Assembly (NCBI RefSeq): GCF_002095435.2
Contig: NZ_MJEJ02000047.1
Coordinates: forward strand, 1-64,000
Direction of reading: 5' to 3'
DNA length: 64,000 nt
Origin: Williamsia sp. 1138
Lineage (GTDB): Bacteria > Actinomycetota > Actinomycetes > Mycobacteriales > Mycobacteriaceae
Position numbers and translations under genes: made by a program. The first letter of the stretch is position 1. Each line of letters starts with the position of its first letter. Below, piece by piece: positions 52,327 through 61,873 of this stretch. Under the pieces are notes generated by a model, which searched no databases, was not told the DNA's origin, and worked only from the letters and a program-made list of their open reading frames with translations.

Positions 52327-53583
52327 TCATTCGCCGGTTGCGGTCAGGACGAGCTTCCCGTGATCGAGTCCGGGACGTTGGTGCGTCGACCGCAGCAGCA
52401 CGATCGCGCAGAACGCGGCCGAGAGGGCGCTGACGATCCCACCGATGATCAGCGGGGTCCGCGGATCGGTGATCTCGGCGAGCCACCCGAGTAGGGGACT
52501 GCCGATCGGTGTGCCACCCAGGAAACAGAGCATGTAGATACCCATGACCCGGCCGCGCATGTCCGATTCGACCGAGAGCTGCATGATGTTCATCGCTGCT
52601 GTGCTGAACATGATGTTGGCGATCCCGACCGGGATCAGCATCACGGCCACCAGCCAGAAGGTCGGCATGAATCCGACGATGACCTCGGCGATCCCGAACG
52701 CAAAGGCCCCCACCAGGAATTGACGCACCCGAGCAGGTTTGGTGCGTCGCGCGGCCACCACGGCTCCGCCCAGGGTGCCGATGGCGAGCATCGTCGACAA
52801 CAGTCCGTAACCGCCGGCCGAACCCTCGAAGGTGTTGGCCGTGAGCAGCGCGAGGGACAGTGGAAAGTTCAGGCCGAACGTGGCGACCATGAACACTGTC
52901 GCGAGCACCACCACCAGATGACGATGACGCCGGACGTACCGGATACCGCTGCGGATCGACCGATCACGAATGGATCTGGCGCTGCGCATCAGCTCGCTGC
53001 TGCGCATGGCCAGCAGCGCGATGATGACGGCGATCGAACTCCCGGCGTTGATGAGGAAGATGGGCCCTGTGTCGATGAGGGTGATCAACAGTCCGGCCAG
53101 CGCCGGTCCGACGATCCGGGCGAGGTTGAAGGTCAGCGAGTTCAACGCCACCGCGTTGGGAAGCTGCTCGACCCCGACCATCTCGATGGTGAACGACTGC
53201 CGGACGGGGGCGTCGACCGCCGAGTTGCACCCGAGGGCGAACGAGAGTGCGTAGACCAGCGGCAGATTCGCGGCGCCACTGACGTCGATGACGCCGAGGA
53301 TCAACGCGCACAGGGCCATCGCGACCTGGGTGCCGATCAGCAGCTTGCGTCTGTCGAATCGGTCGGCGAGGGCGCCTGCGGGAAGCGAGAGGATCGCGGT
53401 GGGCCCGAATTGCAGAGCCATCACGATCCCGACCGCCACACCACTGCCGCCGGACAGCTGGAGGACCAGCCAGTCCTGGGCGATGCGCTGCATCCAGGTG
53501 CCTGTCAGCGACACCACCTGGCCGCCGGCCCAGAGCCGATAGTTCCTCACCCCGAGGGACGAGAACATCAACGGCAGCTGCAT
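52327..53583 (-). CDS. MFS transporter (drug/siderophore-exporter type)
   Basis: The 418-residue protein has about twelve membrane helices and MFS motif A-like loops (PAGALADRFDRRKLL; SLTGTWMQRIAQDWLV). It belongs to the EntS/multidrug branch. The substrate cannot be assigned. It starts at ATG 53583. Confidence 0.85.
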   Translation of the reverse strand: MQLPLMFSSLGVRNYRLWAGGQVVSLTGTWMQRIAQDWLVLQLSGGSGVAVGIVMALQFGPTAILSLPAGALADRFDRRKLLIGTQVAMALCALILGVIDVSGAANLPLVYALSFALGCNSAVDAPVRQSFTIEMVGVEQLPNAVALNSLTFNLARIVGPALAGLLITLIDTGPIFLINAGSSIAVIIALLAMRSSELMRSARSIRDRSIRSGIRYVRRHRHLVVVLATVFMVATFGLNFPLSLALLTANTFEGSAGGYGLLSTMLAIGTLGGAVVAARRTKPARVRQFLVGAFAFGIAEVIVGFMPTFWLVAVMLIPVGIANIMFSTAAMNIMQLSVESDMRGRVMGIYMLCFLGGTPIGSPLLGWLAEITDPRTPLIIGGIVSALSAAFCAIVLLRSTHQRPGLDHGKLVLTATGE

Positions 53584-53666
53584 TTGCCCCAGTTTAGTTC
53601 ACGGTTGTGGTGGGTTCTGGCGGCGGCGACCTGGGGAAACGGTCGCCGGAACCCACCAAGATCGGG

Positions 53667-55142
53667 TTAACCGATGAGGGTCTCGATCGGCTCTTTCGCG
53701 AAGTACAGGACGAACAATCCGGCGACCACCCAGAGCAACGGATGGATTGTCTTGATCCGGCCGCGGGCGGTGGCCAGGACGACCCAGGTGATGAATCCGA
53801 CGCCGATGCCGTTGGCGATCGAGTAGGTGAACGGCATGACGACGATGGTCAGGAAGCAGGGGAGCGCGTAGTCGAAGCGGGTGAGGTCGATGTCGCGCAC
53901 CTGCGAGATCATCATCGCGCCGACGACCACCAGGGCAGGCGCGGCCGCTTCGAGGGGAACCACCGAATACAGCGGGGTGAAGAACATCGCGATCAGGAAC
54001 AGCACGCCGGTGACCACGTTGGCGAGCCCGGTGCGGGCACCCTCTGCGATACCTGATGCGGATTCGACGAACACCGTGTTCGACGACGCCGATCCGACGC
54101 CGCCCGCGATGGCGCCGGTGCCCTCGACGACCAGTGCCTTGCCGATGTTCGGCAGGTTGCCGTCCTTGTCGGCCAGTTCGGCCTCTTTGCCGAGGCCGGT
54201 CATGGTGCCCATGGCGTCGAAGAAGTTCGACAAGACGAGTGCGAACACGAGAACCGACGCCGACAGGACACCGATCCTGGTGAACGCCCCGAACAAGTCG
54301 ACGTCGCCGACGAGGCTCAGGTCCGGAAGATCGCCGACCGAGGACGGGACATCCGGGATGTTGAGGCTCCAGCCCTTGCTGTCGTCGACGGAGGGGCCGA
54401 GGTCGGCGAAAGCCTGCACGATCATCGCGACGACGGTGGTCACGACGATGCCGATCAGCAGGCCACCGCGCACCTTGCGCACCACGAGGATGCCCATCAG
54501 CAGCACCCCGAACACGAAGATCAGGGTCGGCCAGGTCGCGATGGAGTTGTTGATGCCCAGGCTCACCGGGACGTTTGTGCCTGCGACGTCGGGGATCCGT
54601 TTGACGAAACCTGCGTCGACGAAGCCGATGAACGCGATGAACGCGCCGATGCCGGCCGCGATGGCCGCCTTGAGTTCACCGGGTATCGCCCGGAACACCG
54701 CCGTACGGAAACCGGTGACCGCCAGCAACACGATGATGATGCCGTCGACGACGACCAATCCCATGGCTTCAGGCCACGTGACCTGAGGGGCGATGGACAC
54801 TGCGAGCAAGCTGTTGATGCCGAGACCTGCAGCGATGGCGAACGGATAGTTGGCGACGAGACCGAAGACGATCGACATGATGCCGGCGACCAGGGCGGTG
54901 ACCGCGGCGACCTGCGCCAGTGGCAGCACGTTTCCGAGGACGTCGGCGTTCTTGGCGTTACCGGGCACGCCGCCGATGATGATCGGATTGAGGACCACGA
55001 TGTAGGCCATCGTGAAGAAGGTGACCAGACCGCCGCGCACCTCGCGGGCAAGCGTCGAATTGCGTTGGGTGATCTTGAAATACCGGTCGATCGCGGACTG
55101 TGGTCCGGACTGATCGGTGACCTTGTCGCTGCCGGTCGTCAT
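53667..55142 (-). CDS. NCS2 family guanine/hypoxanthine permease (AzgA-like)
   Basis: The 491-residue protein has about 12-14 membrane helices with AzgA-group motifs: TFFTMAYIVVLNP, AAGLGINSLLAVSI, GVGSASSNTVFVESASGIAEGARTGLANVV. It imports a purine base with protons, probably hypoxanthine or guanine, which fits salvage alongside the purF/purM route though not in an operon with it. It starts at ATG 55142. Confidence 0.92.
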   Translation of the reverse strand: MTTGSDKVTDQSGPQSAIDRYFKITQRNSTLAREVRGGLVTFFTMAYIVVLNPIIIGGVPGNAKNADVLGNVLPLAQVAAVTALVAGIMSIVFGLVANYPFAIAAGLGINSLLAVSIAPQVTWPEAMGLVVVDGIIIVLLAVTGFRTAVFRAIPGELKAAIAAGIGAFIAFIGFVDAGFVKRIPDVAGTNVPVSLGINNSIATWPTLIFVFGVLLMGILVVRKVRGGLLIGIVVTTVVAMIVQAFADLGPSVDDSKGWSLNIPDVPSSVGDLPDLSLVGDVDLFGAFTRIGVLSASVLVFALVLSNFFDAMGTMTGLGKEAELADKDGNLPNIGKALVVEGTGAIAGGVGSASSNTVFVESASGIAEGARTGLANVVTGVLFLIAMFFTPLYSVVPLEAAAPALVVVGAMMISQVRDIDLTRFDYALPCFLTIVVMPFTYSIANGIGVGFITWVVLATARGRIKTIHPLLWVVAGLFVLYFAKEPIETLIG

Positions 55143-55249
55143 CTGGTGCCGCGCCCCTCCCGACTCGACCGACGATGGCCGAGACCGACTCGTTCGAGAT
55201 CGTACAAACCCCTACCGGTCGAGCACAATCGCGGACCTGGTGTGTGGGG

Positions 55250-55933
55250 TCAGTTCTCGGCGTCGCGGCCCTGTCTGCTGCGTCGATAGGCGACTTCTCG
55301 GATCGACCAAAGCCAGCCCGGTCCCGGGCGGACACCGCGGGTGGTGTTCGCGGTCGGGTCGAACCCGATGTCCGGATAGTCGGATTCGGGCACGGTGGCC
55401 GTGAGTTCCACCCGGGCCAGCGGAAGAAATGGGGTGTGTCCGCGTGTCTGTTCGAGTTCGAACACCAGGCCGCCGTCGTCGATGCCCCTCTTCATCTCGC
55501 TCAGCGAAGGGTTGTGACCATCGGGCCGGGTGGCCAGTGTCGCGCGCAGCCACCAACTGACGCCGTCGTGGTCAAGGGGCTGAAGCGTACTGAGTACGGA
55601 GGACCCGAGCGAAAGCGCGGGAAAGGGAATCGTCTTACGCCAGCCCGTCCCGCCGAGAGCGCTGGCCAACAGTACGTCCCAGGGGGTGTCGTCGCCGTCG
55701 TGGGGCTCCATGCGAATCGCGAGTCCGATGACGTCGGGCAACGCGCCCGGTAGGCCCACACCCTTCGATACCCGGGCGATCACGGCACCGGTCTCCACCG
55801 GCAGGCCGACGTTTTCAGATGCGGTCCGCGTCAGGGTTCCGGTGGCCAGGACGCCGTTCGGATGGAAAAGGCGGGCCCCGCGGATGGCGGCCCCGGCTCT
55901 GATCGGGAGACCGGCCAGTTCGGCAGCTTTCAT
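55250..55933 (-). CDS. Conserved protein of unknown function, catalase-like fold suspected
   Basis: The 227-residue protein (MKAAELAGLPIRAGAAIRGA) has a pattern reminiscent of the catalase beta-barrel: HPNGVLATGTLTRTAS, then VIARVSKGVGLPGALPDVIGLAIRM. No catalase active-site pair is evident, so activity is not claimed; homologues are sometimes labelled phosphodiesterase. I started at ATG 55933 (GGAGAGCC upstream); the open frame to 56578 is antisense to the methyltransferase. Confidence 0.6.
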   Translation of the reverse strand: MKAAELAGLPIRAGAAIRGARLFHPNGVLATGTLTRTASENVGLPVETGAVIARVSKGVGLPGALPDVIGLAIRMEPHDGDDTPWDVLLASALGGTGWRKTIPFPALSLGSSVLSTLQPLDHDGVSWWLRATLATRPDGHNPSLSEMKRGIDDGGLVFELEQTRGHTPFLPLARVELTATVPESDYPDIGFDPTANTTRGVRPGPGWLWSIREVAYRRSRQGRDAEN

Positions 55934-56131
55934 GGCTCTCCTCGGCCCGAAGGTGGGCTGGACGAAGGGGATTTCAGTGGCGGATACCCTGACCTGGGCA
56001 TTGCGAAACCGGAACGTGATCTGATGAGAGTGGTTTACGCCACCTGCTCGGGGGGGCATTAGGAGTTCGGACCCGCCGCAAAGAAGTCGCGTCGGCGTCG
56101 CGCAGCAGCTCAATCGCGAGGAGCGAAGAAG

Positions 56132-56893
56132 ATGGTCGCAGCCCAGCCAGTCCCGGCAATTTTCGACACCCAGACGTCCGATCCGGTCGATGAAGCACTC
56201 GAGATCTATGAGTCGATTCGCGTGCCCGCCGGAGTTTATGCGCCGCAAGAGGATTCGTTGTTGCTGCTGACTGCGTTGGCCGAGCGTGACCTGGTGGCCG
56301 GACGTCGTGTCCTGGATCTGTGTACCGGTAGTGGCGTATTGGCGGTCGGGGCAGCCGTGCTGGGGGCAGCCCGCGTCAGTGCCTACGACATCGCGCCGAG
56401 GGCTGTGCTGGCCACTCGCGCAAACGCCGCGGCCGCCGGCGTGGTCGTCGATGCCCACAAAGGCTCGCTCCACGAGGCGCTGGACGCCGGTCCCTACGAT
56501 GTGGTGGTGTCGAATCCGCCGTACGTACCCGCCGACACCCTGTCGGACGCCGGGGTCGGACTGACCCGGACCTGGCATGGCGGCCGGGACGGTCGCTCGC
56601 TGCTCGACCCGCTGTGTGTCTCCGCCCCCGATCTGCTCGCCCCCGGCGGGACGATGCTCCTGGTGCAGTCGGAGTTCTCCGATGTCGACCGTTCCCTGAT
56701 CGGCCTGCGTGCGGGCGGTCTTCGCGCCGAAGTGGTTGCCCGTCAGAAGATCCCGTTCGGACCTGTGTTGAATGCGAACGCCCGTTGGCTCGAGGTGCTC
56801 GGTCGGTTGGAGCCCGGTCGCCGGGAAGAAGAGCTGGTCGTGATCAGGGCCGACAAGGCTCGGGCGGACGAGTCGGGCGGCGTTCGTAGATGA
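56132..56893 (+). CDS. N-6/N-5 class methyltransferase (HemK/PrmC-like)
   Basis: The 253-residue Rossmann methyltransferase has motif I VLDLCTGSGVLAVGAA and the NPPY motif in VVSNPPYVPAD, found in enzymes that methylate amide or amine nitrogens. It lacks the long N-terminal domain of PrmC, so release factor need not be the target; it looks like the HemK2/Mtq2-type short form. Its stop overlaps the CDGSH gene (ATGA), so they are coupled. Confidence 0.82.
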   Translation: MVAAQPVPAIFDTQTSDPVDEALEIYESIRVPAGVYAPQEDSLLLLTALAERDLVAGRRVLDLCTGSGVLAVGAAVLGAARVSAYDIAPRAVLATRANAAAAGVVVDAHKGSLHEALDAGPYDVVVSNPPYVPADTLSDAGVGLTRTWHGGRDGRSLLDPLCVSAPDLLAPGGTMLLVQSEFSDVDRSLIGLRAGGLRAEVVARQKIPFGPVLNANARWLEVLGRLEPGRREEELVVIRADKARADESGGVRR

Positions 56894-57117
56894 CCGCAGC
56901 GGACCGTCCGACAGAACGCCGCCCGACCACCCACATCCGTGTGGTGGCGGGCGGTCCGATCATGGTCGACGGTCCGGTGAGTATCGAGATGCCCGATGGC
57001 AGCGTCGTGGAGTCGGACCGTTTCACGGTTGCCCTGTGTGCGTGCAAGCGCAGCAAGAACTTTCCGCTCTGCGACACCAGTCACCGTCGCAAGAAGGCTC
57101 TCCCGCAACGGGACTGA
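56890..57117 (+). CDS. CDGSH iron-sulfur domain protein
   Basis: The 75-residue protein has the CDGSH signature CACKRSKNFPLCDTSHRRKKA: three Cys and one His for a redox-active [2Fe-2S] cluster, with the Asp-Thr-Ser-His ending. Function in bacteria is unproven. It overlaps the methyltransferase gene and faces the convergent heme-oxygenase-like gene, 34 nt away. Confidence 0.9.
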   Translation: MTAADRPTERRPTTHIRVVAGGPIMVDGPVSIEMPDGSVVESDRFTVALCACKRSKNFPLCDTSHRRKKALPQRD

Positions 57118-57151
57118 CCATCGCGGGTGGGTTACCGCGGGTCAGGCCGCG

Positions 57152-58165
57152 TCAGTCGACGGGGATGAGTAGCGAACTACGACCCTCGCGCCACGCCGTC
57201 ATCAGCAGGTCCGCCAGCTTGTCCTCGAGGTATCCGAATGCTCGGATCCCGAAGACCACATCCGATTCCAGCTCTGGTTCGCGTGCCAGCAGGTCGCCGA
57301 CGACCTCGTGGCGCATCAGCTGCTCGTGCACGGCGTCGGCTTCGACGTGCTCGCGGTAGAACCGCACGCAGGCCTCCGGCGCGCCCATGCGCTCGAGTGC
57401 TTCCATCAGCCGCCGTGACCCGGGCGATGACGTTATCTCGGTGGCCGCGAAGTGCCCGATCGTGGCGCCCCGGAGCGAGCGGTGCAGTCCGATCATCGAC
57501 ATCAGATTGACCAGTGCCAACGACTCGCCGGGAACGTGGTCGATGTAGGCGAGGTAGCCGGCGTCGAGACCGGCGGCGGTGAGGAGGTCGGCGAAGAGTT
57601 GCTGGTGCAGGTTCTCGCCTTTTCCGCCCCCGAACTCGTCGAATTCGACCGCCACGAACGAGGCCTTCGCCTGCCCGGTCAGTCGCGGGATCGCGAACGC
57701 GTGGGGGTCGGCCTCTTTCAAGTGGTAGATCGAGCGGTGGACGAAGGTCTCCCGCATTTGCTCCCAGGTGCCTTCGTCGCGCAGGTGAAACGACGGTCCG
57801 TCGCTTTCACCCGGTTCGATGGACAGTGCTTCGATCTCCGCGGTGGCGTCGTCGCCGGCTTCGACGTCTGCGCGCAGTGCGCCGAGAAAGACCTGCTCGA
57901 GTTGCGCGCGGAACCGGAGGATGTCCAGATTCCACTCCCACTCGTCATCGACGTCGGTGAAGCCGCGATAGTGCAGTTCGTAGCAGATGTAGAGCGCGAG
58001 CTGCAGGTCCTTGCCATAGGCCTGGGTGTCCCAGGCGCTCTGGCTGACGTTGGGCAGTTCCCATGACGTGGTGGGTGTTCCGGCCAGGGCATCGGTCACC
58101 GCCGACGACAGTGGCCCGCAGGGCGCGGGCAGTGTGCGGGTGATCGGGCTCAGAGAGGAGGTCAC
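57152..58165 (-). CDS. Iron-containing redox enzyme (heme-oxygenase-like fold)
   Basis: The 337-residue, mainly helical protein has CYELHYRGF and HFAATEITSSPGSRRLMEAL with EHVEADAVHEQLM, histidine and glutamate motifs of the HDO (heme-oxygenase-like diiron) group. These act on small molecules, often in natural-product pathways. The position beside CDGSH and methyltransferase genes suggests a small module. It starts at ATG or GTG 58165; the first 35 residues are weakly conserved. Confidence 0.8.
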   Translation of the reverse strand: MTSSLSPITRTLPAPCGPLSSAVTDALAGTPTTSWELPNVSQSAWDTQAYGKDLQLALYICYELHYRGFTDVDDEWEWNLDILRFRAQLEQVFLGALRADVEAGDDATAEIEALSIEPGESDGPSFHLRDEGTWEQMRETFVHRSIYHLKEADPHAFAIPRLTGQAKASFVAVEFDEFGGGKGENLHQQLFADLLTAAGLDAGYLAYIDHVPGESLALVNLMSMIGLHRSLRGATIGHFAATEITSSPGSRRLMEALERMGAPEACVRFYREHVEADAVHEQLMRHEVVGDLLAREPELESDVVFGIRAFGYLEDKLADLLMTAWREGRSSLLIPVD

Positions 58166-58202
58166 TGTGCTCAGCTACCCGGTCGGAGGTCGCTGGAAAC
58201 GT

Positions 58203-58841
58203 TCAGCGCCATGCGAACACCGGCTGCTCGAAGTCGTTGACGCGGGTGGCTCGGCCTCCGAGGACAACTTCCGCGAACTGGTACATCACCGCGCCCGTCG
58301 GGGCGTGGATCAGCGATCCCACCAGTGGCATCTGGATGACCGGGCGATCGGATTCGGGGATGTCGATGAACCGCGGCGTGACCTGCAGGTCGGCCATCGG
58401 GATGAAGAAGAGCTGCGCGACCTCGCCCGGACTGGGGGTGGTCTCCCTGTCGGGTCCGGCCCAGCAGACGATCGGGGTGATGACGTACCCGGACCTGGTG
58501 ACGTAGTCGTCGAGTCGCCCAAGCACGTCGGCCCGGTCCACCTCGACGCCGAGTTCCTCGTGGAGTTCGCGCAGTGCGGCCGTCGCGTAGTCCTCGCCGG
58601 GTTCGATGCGACCGCCGGGCAACGCGAACTGTCCGGGGTGCTCGCGCATCTTCGACGGTCGCTTGGTGAGCCAGATGCCGTATTCACCGTTGCGGCTCGT
58701 CACGGCGATCACCACCGCGGCTCCGCGGGCCCCGTCGAGTGGTGCCGTGGTGTGGTCGAACTCCTCGAGGCGTCGGACGATCGAGGCGCGTAGCTCCTCG
58801 GGGCTGTCCTGGTCTGCGCCGGTCGTGGTGATGCCGCTCAT
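58203..58841 (-). CDS. NUDIX hydrolase
   Basis: The 212-residue protein has the Nudix box GGRIEPGEDYATAALRELHEELGV, complete with the metal-binding Glu residues. The arrangement, including the CoA-type pattern LTKRPSKMREHPGQFALPGG, suggests a CoA-pyrophosphatase (NudL/Nudt7-type). I started at ATG 58841; GTG 58850 is 9 nt upstream. Confidence 0.88.
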   Translation of the reverse strand: MSGITTTGADQDSPEELRASIVRRLEEFDHTTAPLDGARGAAVVIAVTSRNGEYGIWLTKRPSKMREHPGQFALPGGRIEPGEDYATAALRELHEELGVEVDRADVLGRLDDYVTRSGYVITPIVCWAGPDRETTPSPGEVAQLFFIPMADLQVTPRFIDIPESDRPVIQMPLVGSLIHAPTGAVMYQFAEVVLGGRATRVNDFEQPVFAWR

Positions 58842-58899
58842 GTACTTCACAATGCCGTACGGTCCGGTCACCTGCTCAGGTGGCGTCGGTGAGAGGTCC

Positions 58900-59259
58900 T
58901 CAGTCGTCCTTGTGACTGACGATGTTGACGACGTTCCCGTCGGGCGCCCGGACCAGGAATCGGCGCACACCCCATTCCTCGGTGGTCAGCGGGTGCACGA
59001 TCTCCAGCCCGCGGCGAAGCGCGTCTTCGTATGCTGCGTCCACGCCGTCGCCGACGTGCACCGACATCACCGAGTCGGCCGGCGAGGTTGCGTCTCGCGT
59101 CACCAATTGGACCGCTGCGCGGCCGTCCGGTGATTGGAAGTGCGCAACCCAGCCGAGGTTGAAGGCCTCGACGCCGAGCCCCAGGAAGTCTGTGTAGAAC
59201 TCGCGGGCCTCGGGGATGTCGGGGACGGCGATGTTGGCGACGATGCCGGTGGGTTGCAT
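58900..59259 (-). CDS. VOC superfamily (glyoxalase-like) protein
   Basis: The 119-residue protein (MQPTGIVANIAVPDIPEARE) has the paired beta-alpha-beta-beta-beta modules of glyoxalase/bleomycin-resistance folds: FYTDFLGLGVEAFNLGWVAH, then RRFLVRAPDGNVVNIVSHKD. The substrate is unknown. ATG 59259 has a GAGGAGTC upstream. It is divergent from the SDR gene. Confidence 0.85.
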   Translation of the reverse strand: MQPTGIVANIAVPDIPEAREFYTDFLGLGVEAFNLGWVAHFQSPDGRAAVQLVTRDATSPADSVMSVHVGDGVDAAYEDALRRGLEIVHPLTTEEWGVRRFLVRAPDGNVVNIVSHKDD

Positions 59260-59374
59260 GGCGACTCCTCGAATCGGTTGCGGGACGTTCTCATTCTTGC
59301 CCCGGTGACGACGAAAGACAGCGGTCCGGCGGATCTTGATTCGCTCGTAGGTATCGGTCGATACCCTCGGTCGC

Positions 59375-60259
59375 ATGGAACCGTCGTCGTGGTCGCCCAG
59401 CCGGTTGGGCATCGTTCGGGGCAAGCGGATCGTGGTCACGGGGGCCACGAACGGCATCGGGTTCGCGACGGCCAGAGCATTGGCGGGGGCAGGCGCGGAG
59501 GTTGTCCTGGCGGTTCGCAATGCGCAGCTGGGTAACGAGCGAGAGGCCGAGATCGGCGGGACCACCGAGGTGGCCCAGGTGGATCTCGCCGATCTTTCCT
59601 CGGTGCGCCGGTTTGTCGACACACTCGACGGCGAGGTGGACATCCTGATCGACAACGCCGGGATGGTCCCGCAACATCGCGCGTCGACGGTCGACGGATT
59701 CGAGACCGCGATCGGCACCAACTTCCTCGGTCCGTTCGCGCTGACCAACCTGCTGTTGCCACGGGTGCGCGAGCGGGTGGTCCTGGTGGGTTCGAACGCT
59801 CACCGGAACGCGACCATCGACCCCGAGGACCTCCATCTCCGGCAGGTGAAATGGCGTATCTCGCGCTCGTACGCGCAGTCGAAGCTCGCGGTGATGCTGT
59901 GGGGTCTCGAACTCGATCGGCGGCTGCGGGAGGGCGGGTCGCCGGTGACTGCGATGCTGTGCGACCCCGGGTGGGCAGCGTCGAACATCTCCAACAAGCC
60001 CAAGTTGGGCGTGGTCCACAAAGTGGTGCAGGCGGCGGCCAACACGTTCGCCAACGACATCGATGCCGGTGCCGCGCCCACGCTCTACTGCCTCACCGAA
60101 CCGATTCCCCCGGGTTCCTATGTCAGCGTCGACGGTCTGCGAGCCCTCAGAGGGGTGCCCGTGCTCTACGGGCGGTCGGCTCTAGCGTGTGACTACGATC
60201 TCGCCGGCCGGCTCTGGGCCGCTGCCGAGAAGGAAACGGGCACGTCATACCCGTTGTGA
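59375..60259 (+). CDS. Short-chain dehydrogenase/reductase
   Basis: The 294-residue protein has the cofactor motif TGATNGIGFATARAL, NNAG-type segment DNAGMVPQHRAST and the catalytic YxxxK in SYAQSKLAVMLWGLELDRRL. It resembles light-dependent/WWOX-type SDRs of actinobacteria; the substrate is unknown. It starts at ATG 59375 and is followed by an SRPBCC gene 24 nt downstream, possibly in one unit. Confidence 0.9.
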   Translation: MEPSSWSPSRLGIVRGKRIVVTGATNGIGFATARALAGAGAEVVLAVRNAQLGNEREAEIGGTTEVAQVDLADLSSVRRFVDTLDGEVDILIDNAGMVPQHRASTVDGFETAIGTNFLGPFALTNLLLPRVRERVVLVGSNAHRNATIDPEDLHLRQVKWRISRSYAQSKLAVMLWGLELDRRLREGGSPVTAMLCDPGWAASNISNKPKLGVVHKVVQAAANTFANDIDAGAAPTLYCLTEPIPPGSYVSVDGLRALRGVPVLYGRSALACDYDLAGRLWAAAEKETGTSYPL

Positions 60260-60283
60260 ACGAATCCGCGTAGGTTGGCACAC

Positions 60284-60751
60284 ATGGCAGATGCAACCGT
60301 GGCAACAGTTGATTCCGGACCGAAGAAGGTGTCGCGCAAGGTTGTGGTGAACGCGCCGGCAGCCGAGATCTTTGCGCTGGTGGCAAATCCGCACCGACAT
60401 CCAGAACTCGACGGGTCGGGCACTGTCCGCGACACCCCCGTCAAGGGACCGGACCGCCTCAGCTCCGGCGCGAAGTTCAGCGTCGGGATGAAGCAGTTCG
60501 GCGTTCCTTACAAGATCACCTCGACGGTGACGGCTTTCGAGGACAACAGGGTCGTCGAATGGCAGCACCCGCTCGGGCACAAGTGGCGCTGGGAGCTCCA
60601 GGAGACCTCGCCGACCACAACCACGGTGGTCGAGACATTCGATTACTCGACGGCCAAGATTCCGCAGATGATCACCGTGATGGGCTTCGACAAGAAGAAC
60701 GGTGACGGTATCAGCGGCACGTTGAAGGCGCTGGCTGCTCGCTTCGCCTGA
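60284..60751 (+). CDS. SRPBCC (START-like) family protein
   Basis: The 155-residue protein has the START-like pattern VSRKVVVNAPAAEIFALVAN, PHRHPELDGSGTVRDT and a long C-terminal helix. It probably binds a lipid or aromatic ligand. I used ATG 60284 rather than the TTG at 60275. It follows the SDR gene and converges on a small gene. Confidence 0.85.
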   Translation: MADATVATVDSGPKKVSRKVVVNAPAAEIFALVANPHRHPELDGSGTVRDTPVKGPDRLSSGAKFSVGMKQFGVPYKITSTVTAFEDNRVVEWQHPLGHKWRWELQETSPTTTTVVETFDYSTAKIPQMITVMGFDKKNGDGISGTLKALAARFA

Positions 60752-60768
60752 CCGAGGCGGAATCGGGG

Positions 60769-60933
60769 TCAGTTGTCGGGGGTGTCGATCTCTTCGTATC
60801 GCTTGCGAAGCCGGTCGCGAATGTCATCTGCCGAGTACGCATTTCGTTGCCGTTGATCGCGAGCGACGAGCACGCCACTCGCTGCGACCCCGACGACCCC
60901 GGCCAGTCCGATCCACTTCCACGCGTTGCCCAC
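60769..60933 (-). CDS. Small membrane-anchored protein
   Basis: The 54-residue protein (MGNAWKWIGLAGVVGVAASG) has one short membrane helix and a basic/acidic tail (RQRNAYSADDIRDRLRKRYE, ending TPDN). I do not recognise the family. Starting at GTG 60933, it has no good Shine-Dalgarno. It lies in the 247-nt gap between the SRPBCC and papain-fold genes. Confidence 0.55.
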   Translation of the reverse strand: MGNAWKWIGLAGVVGVAASGVLVARDQRQRNAYSADDIRDRLRKRYEEIDTPDN

Positions 60934-60998
60934 ACCGGTGAGACTATCGCCGATCTGCGGTGCTGCGTAAGTCGTGTCGATCCGTTTAGTCTTTGGGG

Positions 60999-61703
60999 GT
61001 GCATCCCCACAGGCCCCCTCCGATCTCTCTCGACCAGGCGCTGGAACAGGCGAGGACAGGAGACATCTGGCTGTTCCGCGGTCGCTCCGGGCCGGATCGA
61101 GCGATTCAGACGCTCACCAACAGCCCGGTCAACCACGTCGCCATGACCGTCGCGATCGACGATCTGCCGCCGCTGATGTGGCATGCCGAACTCGGGAACA
61201 AGCTCACCGACATGTGGACCGGCACCAATCACCGCGGAGTGCAGTTGAACGACGCACGGGACGCGGCGCTGCAGTGGATGCAGAAGTACGGGCAGCGTTG
61301 CTGGCTGCGTCAGCTCACGCCGTACGCCCAGCGCGAGCAGGAGGATCTGCTGCTGAAAGTCATCGCGAAGATGGACGGCACGGCATTCCCTACCACTGCG
61401 CGGTTGGCCGGCCGCTGGTTCCGGGGTCGAGTTCCGACGGTAAATGATGTCACCCGAGGAATCCCCGTCCTCGACAGAAAGGTTCGTAAGACTGTCGAGA
61501 AGAGGAATCAGAACAAGCAAAATGCGGGACTGGAAACCGCATATTGTGCCGAAGTGGTAGCGATGACCTATGAGCAGATGGGCTTGCTCGCGACCGAGAA
61601 ACATGCGAATTGGTTCGACCCGGGAAAGTTCTGGAGCGGCGACACGCTTCCGCTGGCCCCGGGGTATGCACTAGGTACGGAAATCGCCGTCGATCTCCGA
61701 TAG
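60999..61703 (+). CDS. Permuted papain-fold (NlpC/P60-like) protein
   Basis: The 234-residue protein starts ISLDQALEQARTGDIWLFRG and has the conserved His in NSPVNHVAMTVAI and Cys in TAYCAEVVAMTYEQM, in the His-before-Cys order of permuted NlpC/P60 proteins (YiiX/LRAT-like). These include peptidases and acyltransferases. No signal peptide is seen, so it may act in the cytoplasm. I started at GTG 60999; TTG 60993 is 6 nt upstream. A strong hairpin follows the stop. Confidence 0.75.
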   Translation: MHPHRPPPISLDQALEQARTGDIWLFRGRSGPDRAIQTLTNSPVNHVAMTVAIDDLPPLMWHAELGNKLTDMWTGTNHRGVQLNDARDAALQWMQKYGQRCWLRQLTPYAQREQEDLLLKVIAKMDGTAFPTTARLAGRWFRGRVPTVNDVTRGIPVLDRKVRKTVEKRNQNKQNAGLETAYCAEVVAMTYEQMGLLATEKHANWFDPGKFWSGDTLPLAPGYALGTEIAVDLR

Positions 61704-61705
61704 GT

Positions 61706-61742
61706 GATCTCTAACCTCCTGCTGGGCAGGAGGTTAGAGATC
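61706..61742. terminator. Perfect 16-bp hairpin after the papain-fold gene
   Basis: GATCTCTAACCTCCTG (61706-61721) pairs perfectly with CAGGAGGTTAGAGATC (61727-61742) around CTGGG. No T run follows, so it may be a Rho-independent terminator of the weak-U type common in actinobacteria. Confidence 0.6.
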
Positions 61743-61873
61743 GGGCATAACTGACTGAGTCTTATCCCACGTCGAAATTGAGCGTGTTGAGCGGCCTGCT
61801 AGATCATGACACAGAAGATCAGAAATTGCTCGGTATTCTTTTTTGCCGGCACAGTGCACGCAGGATGCAATTT

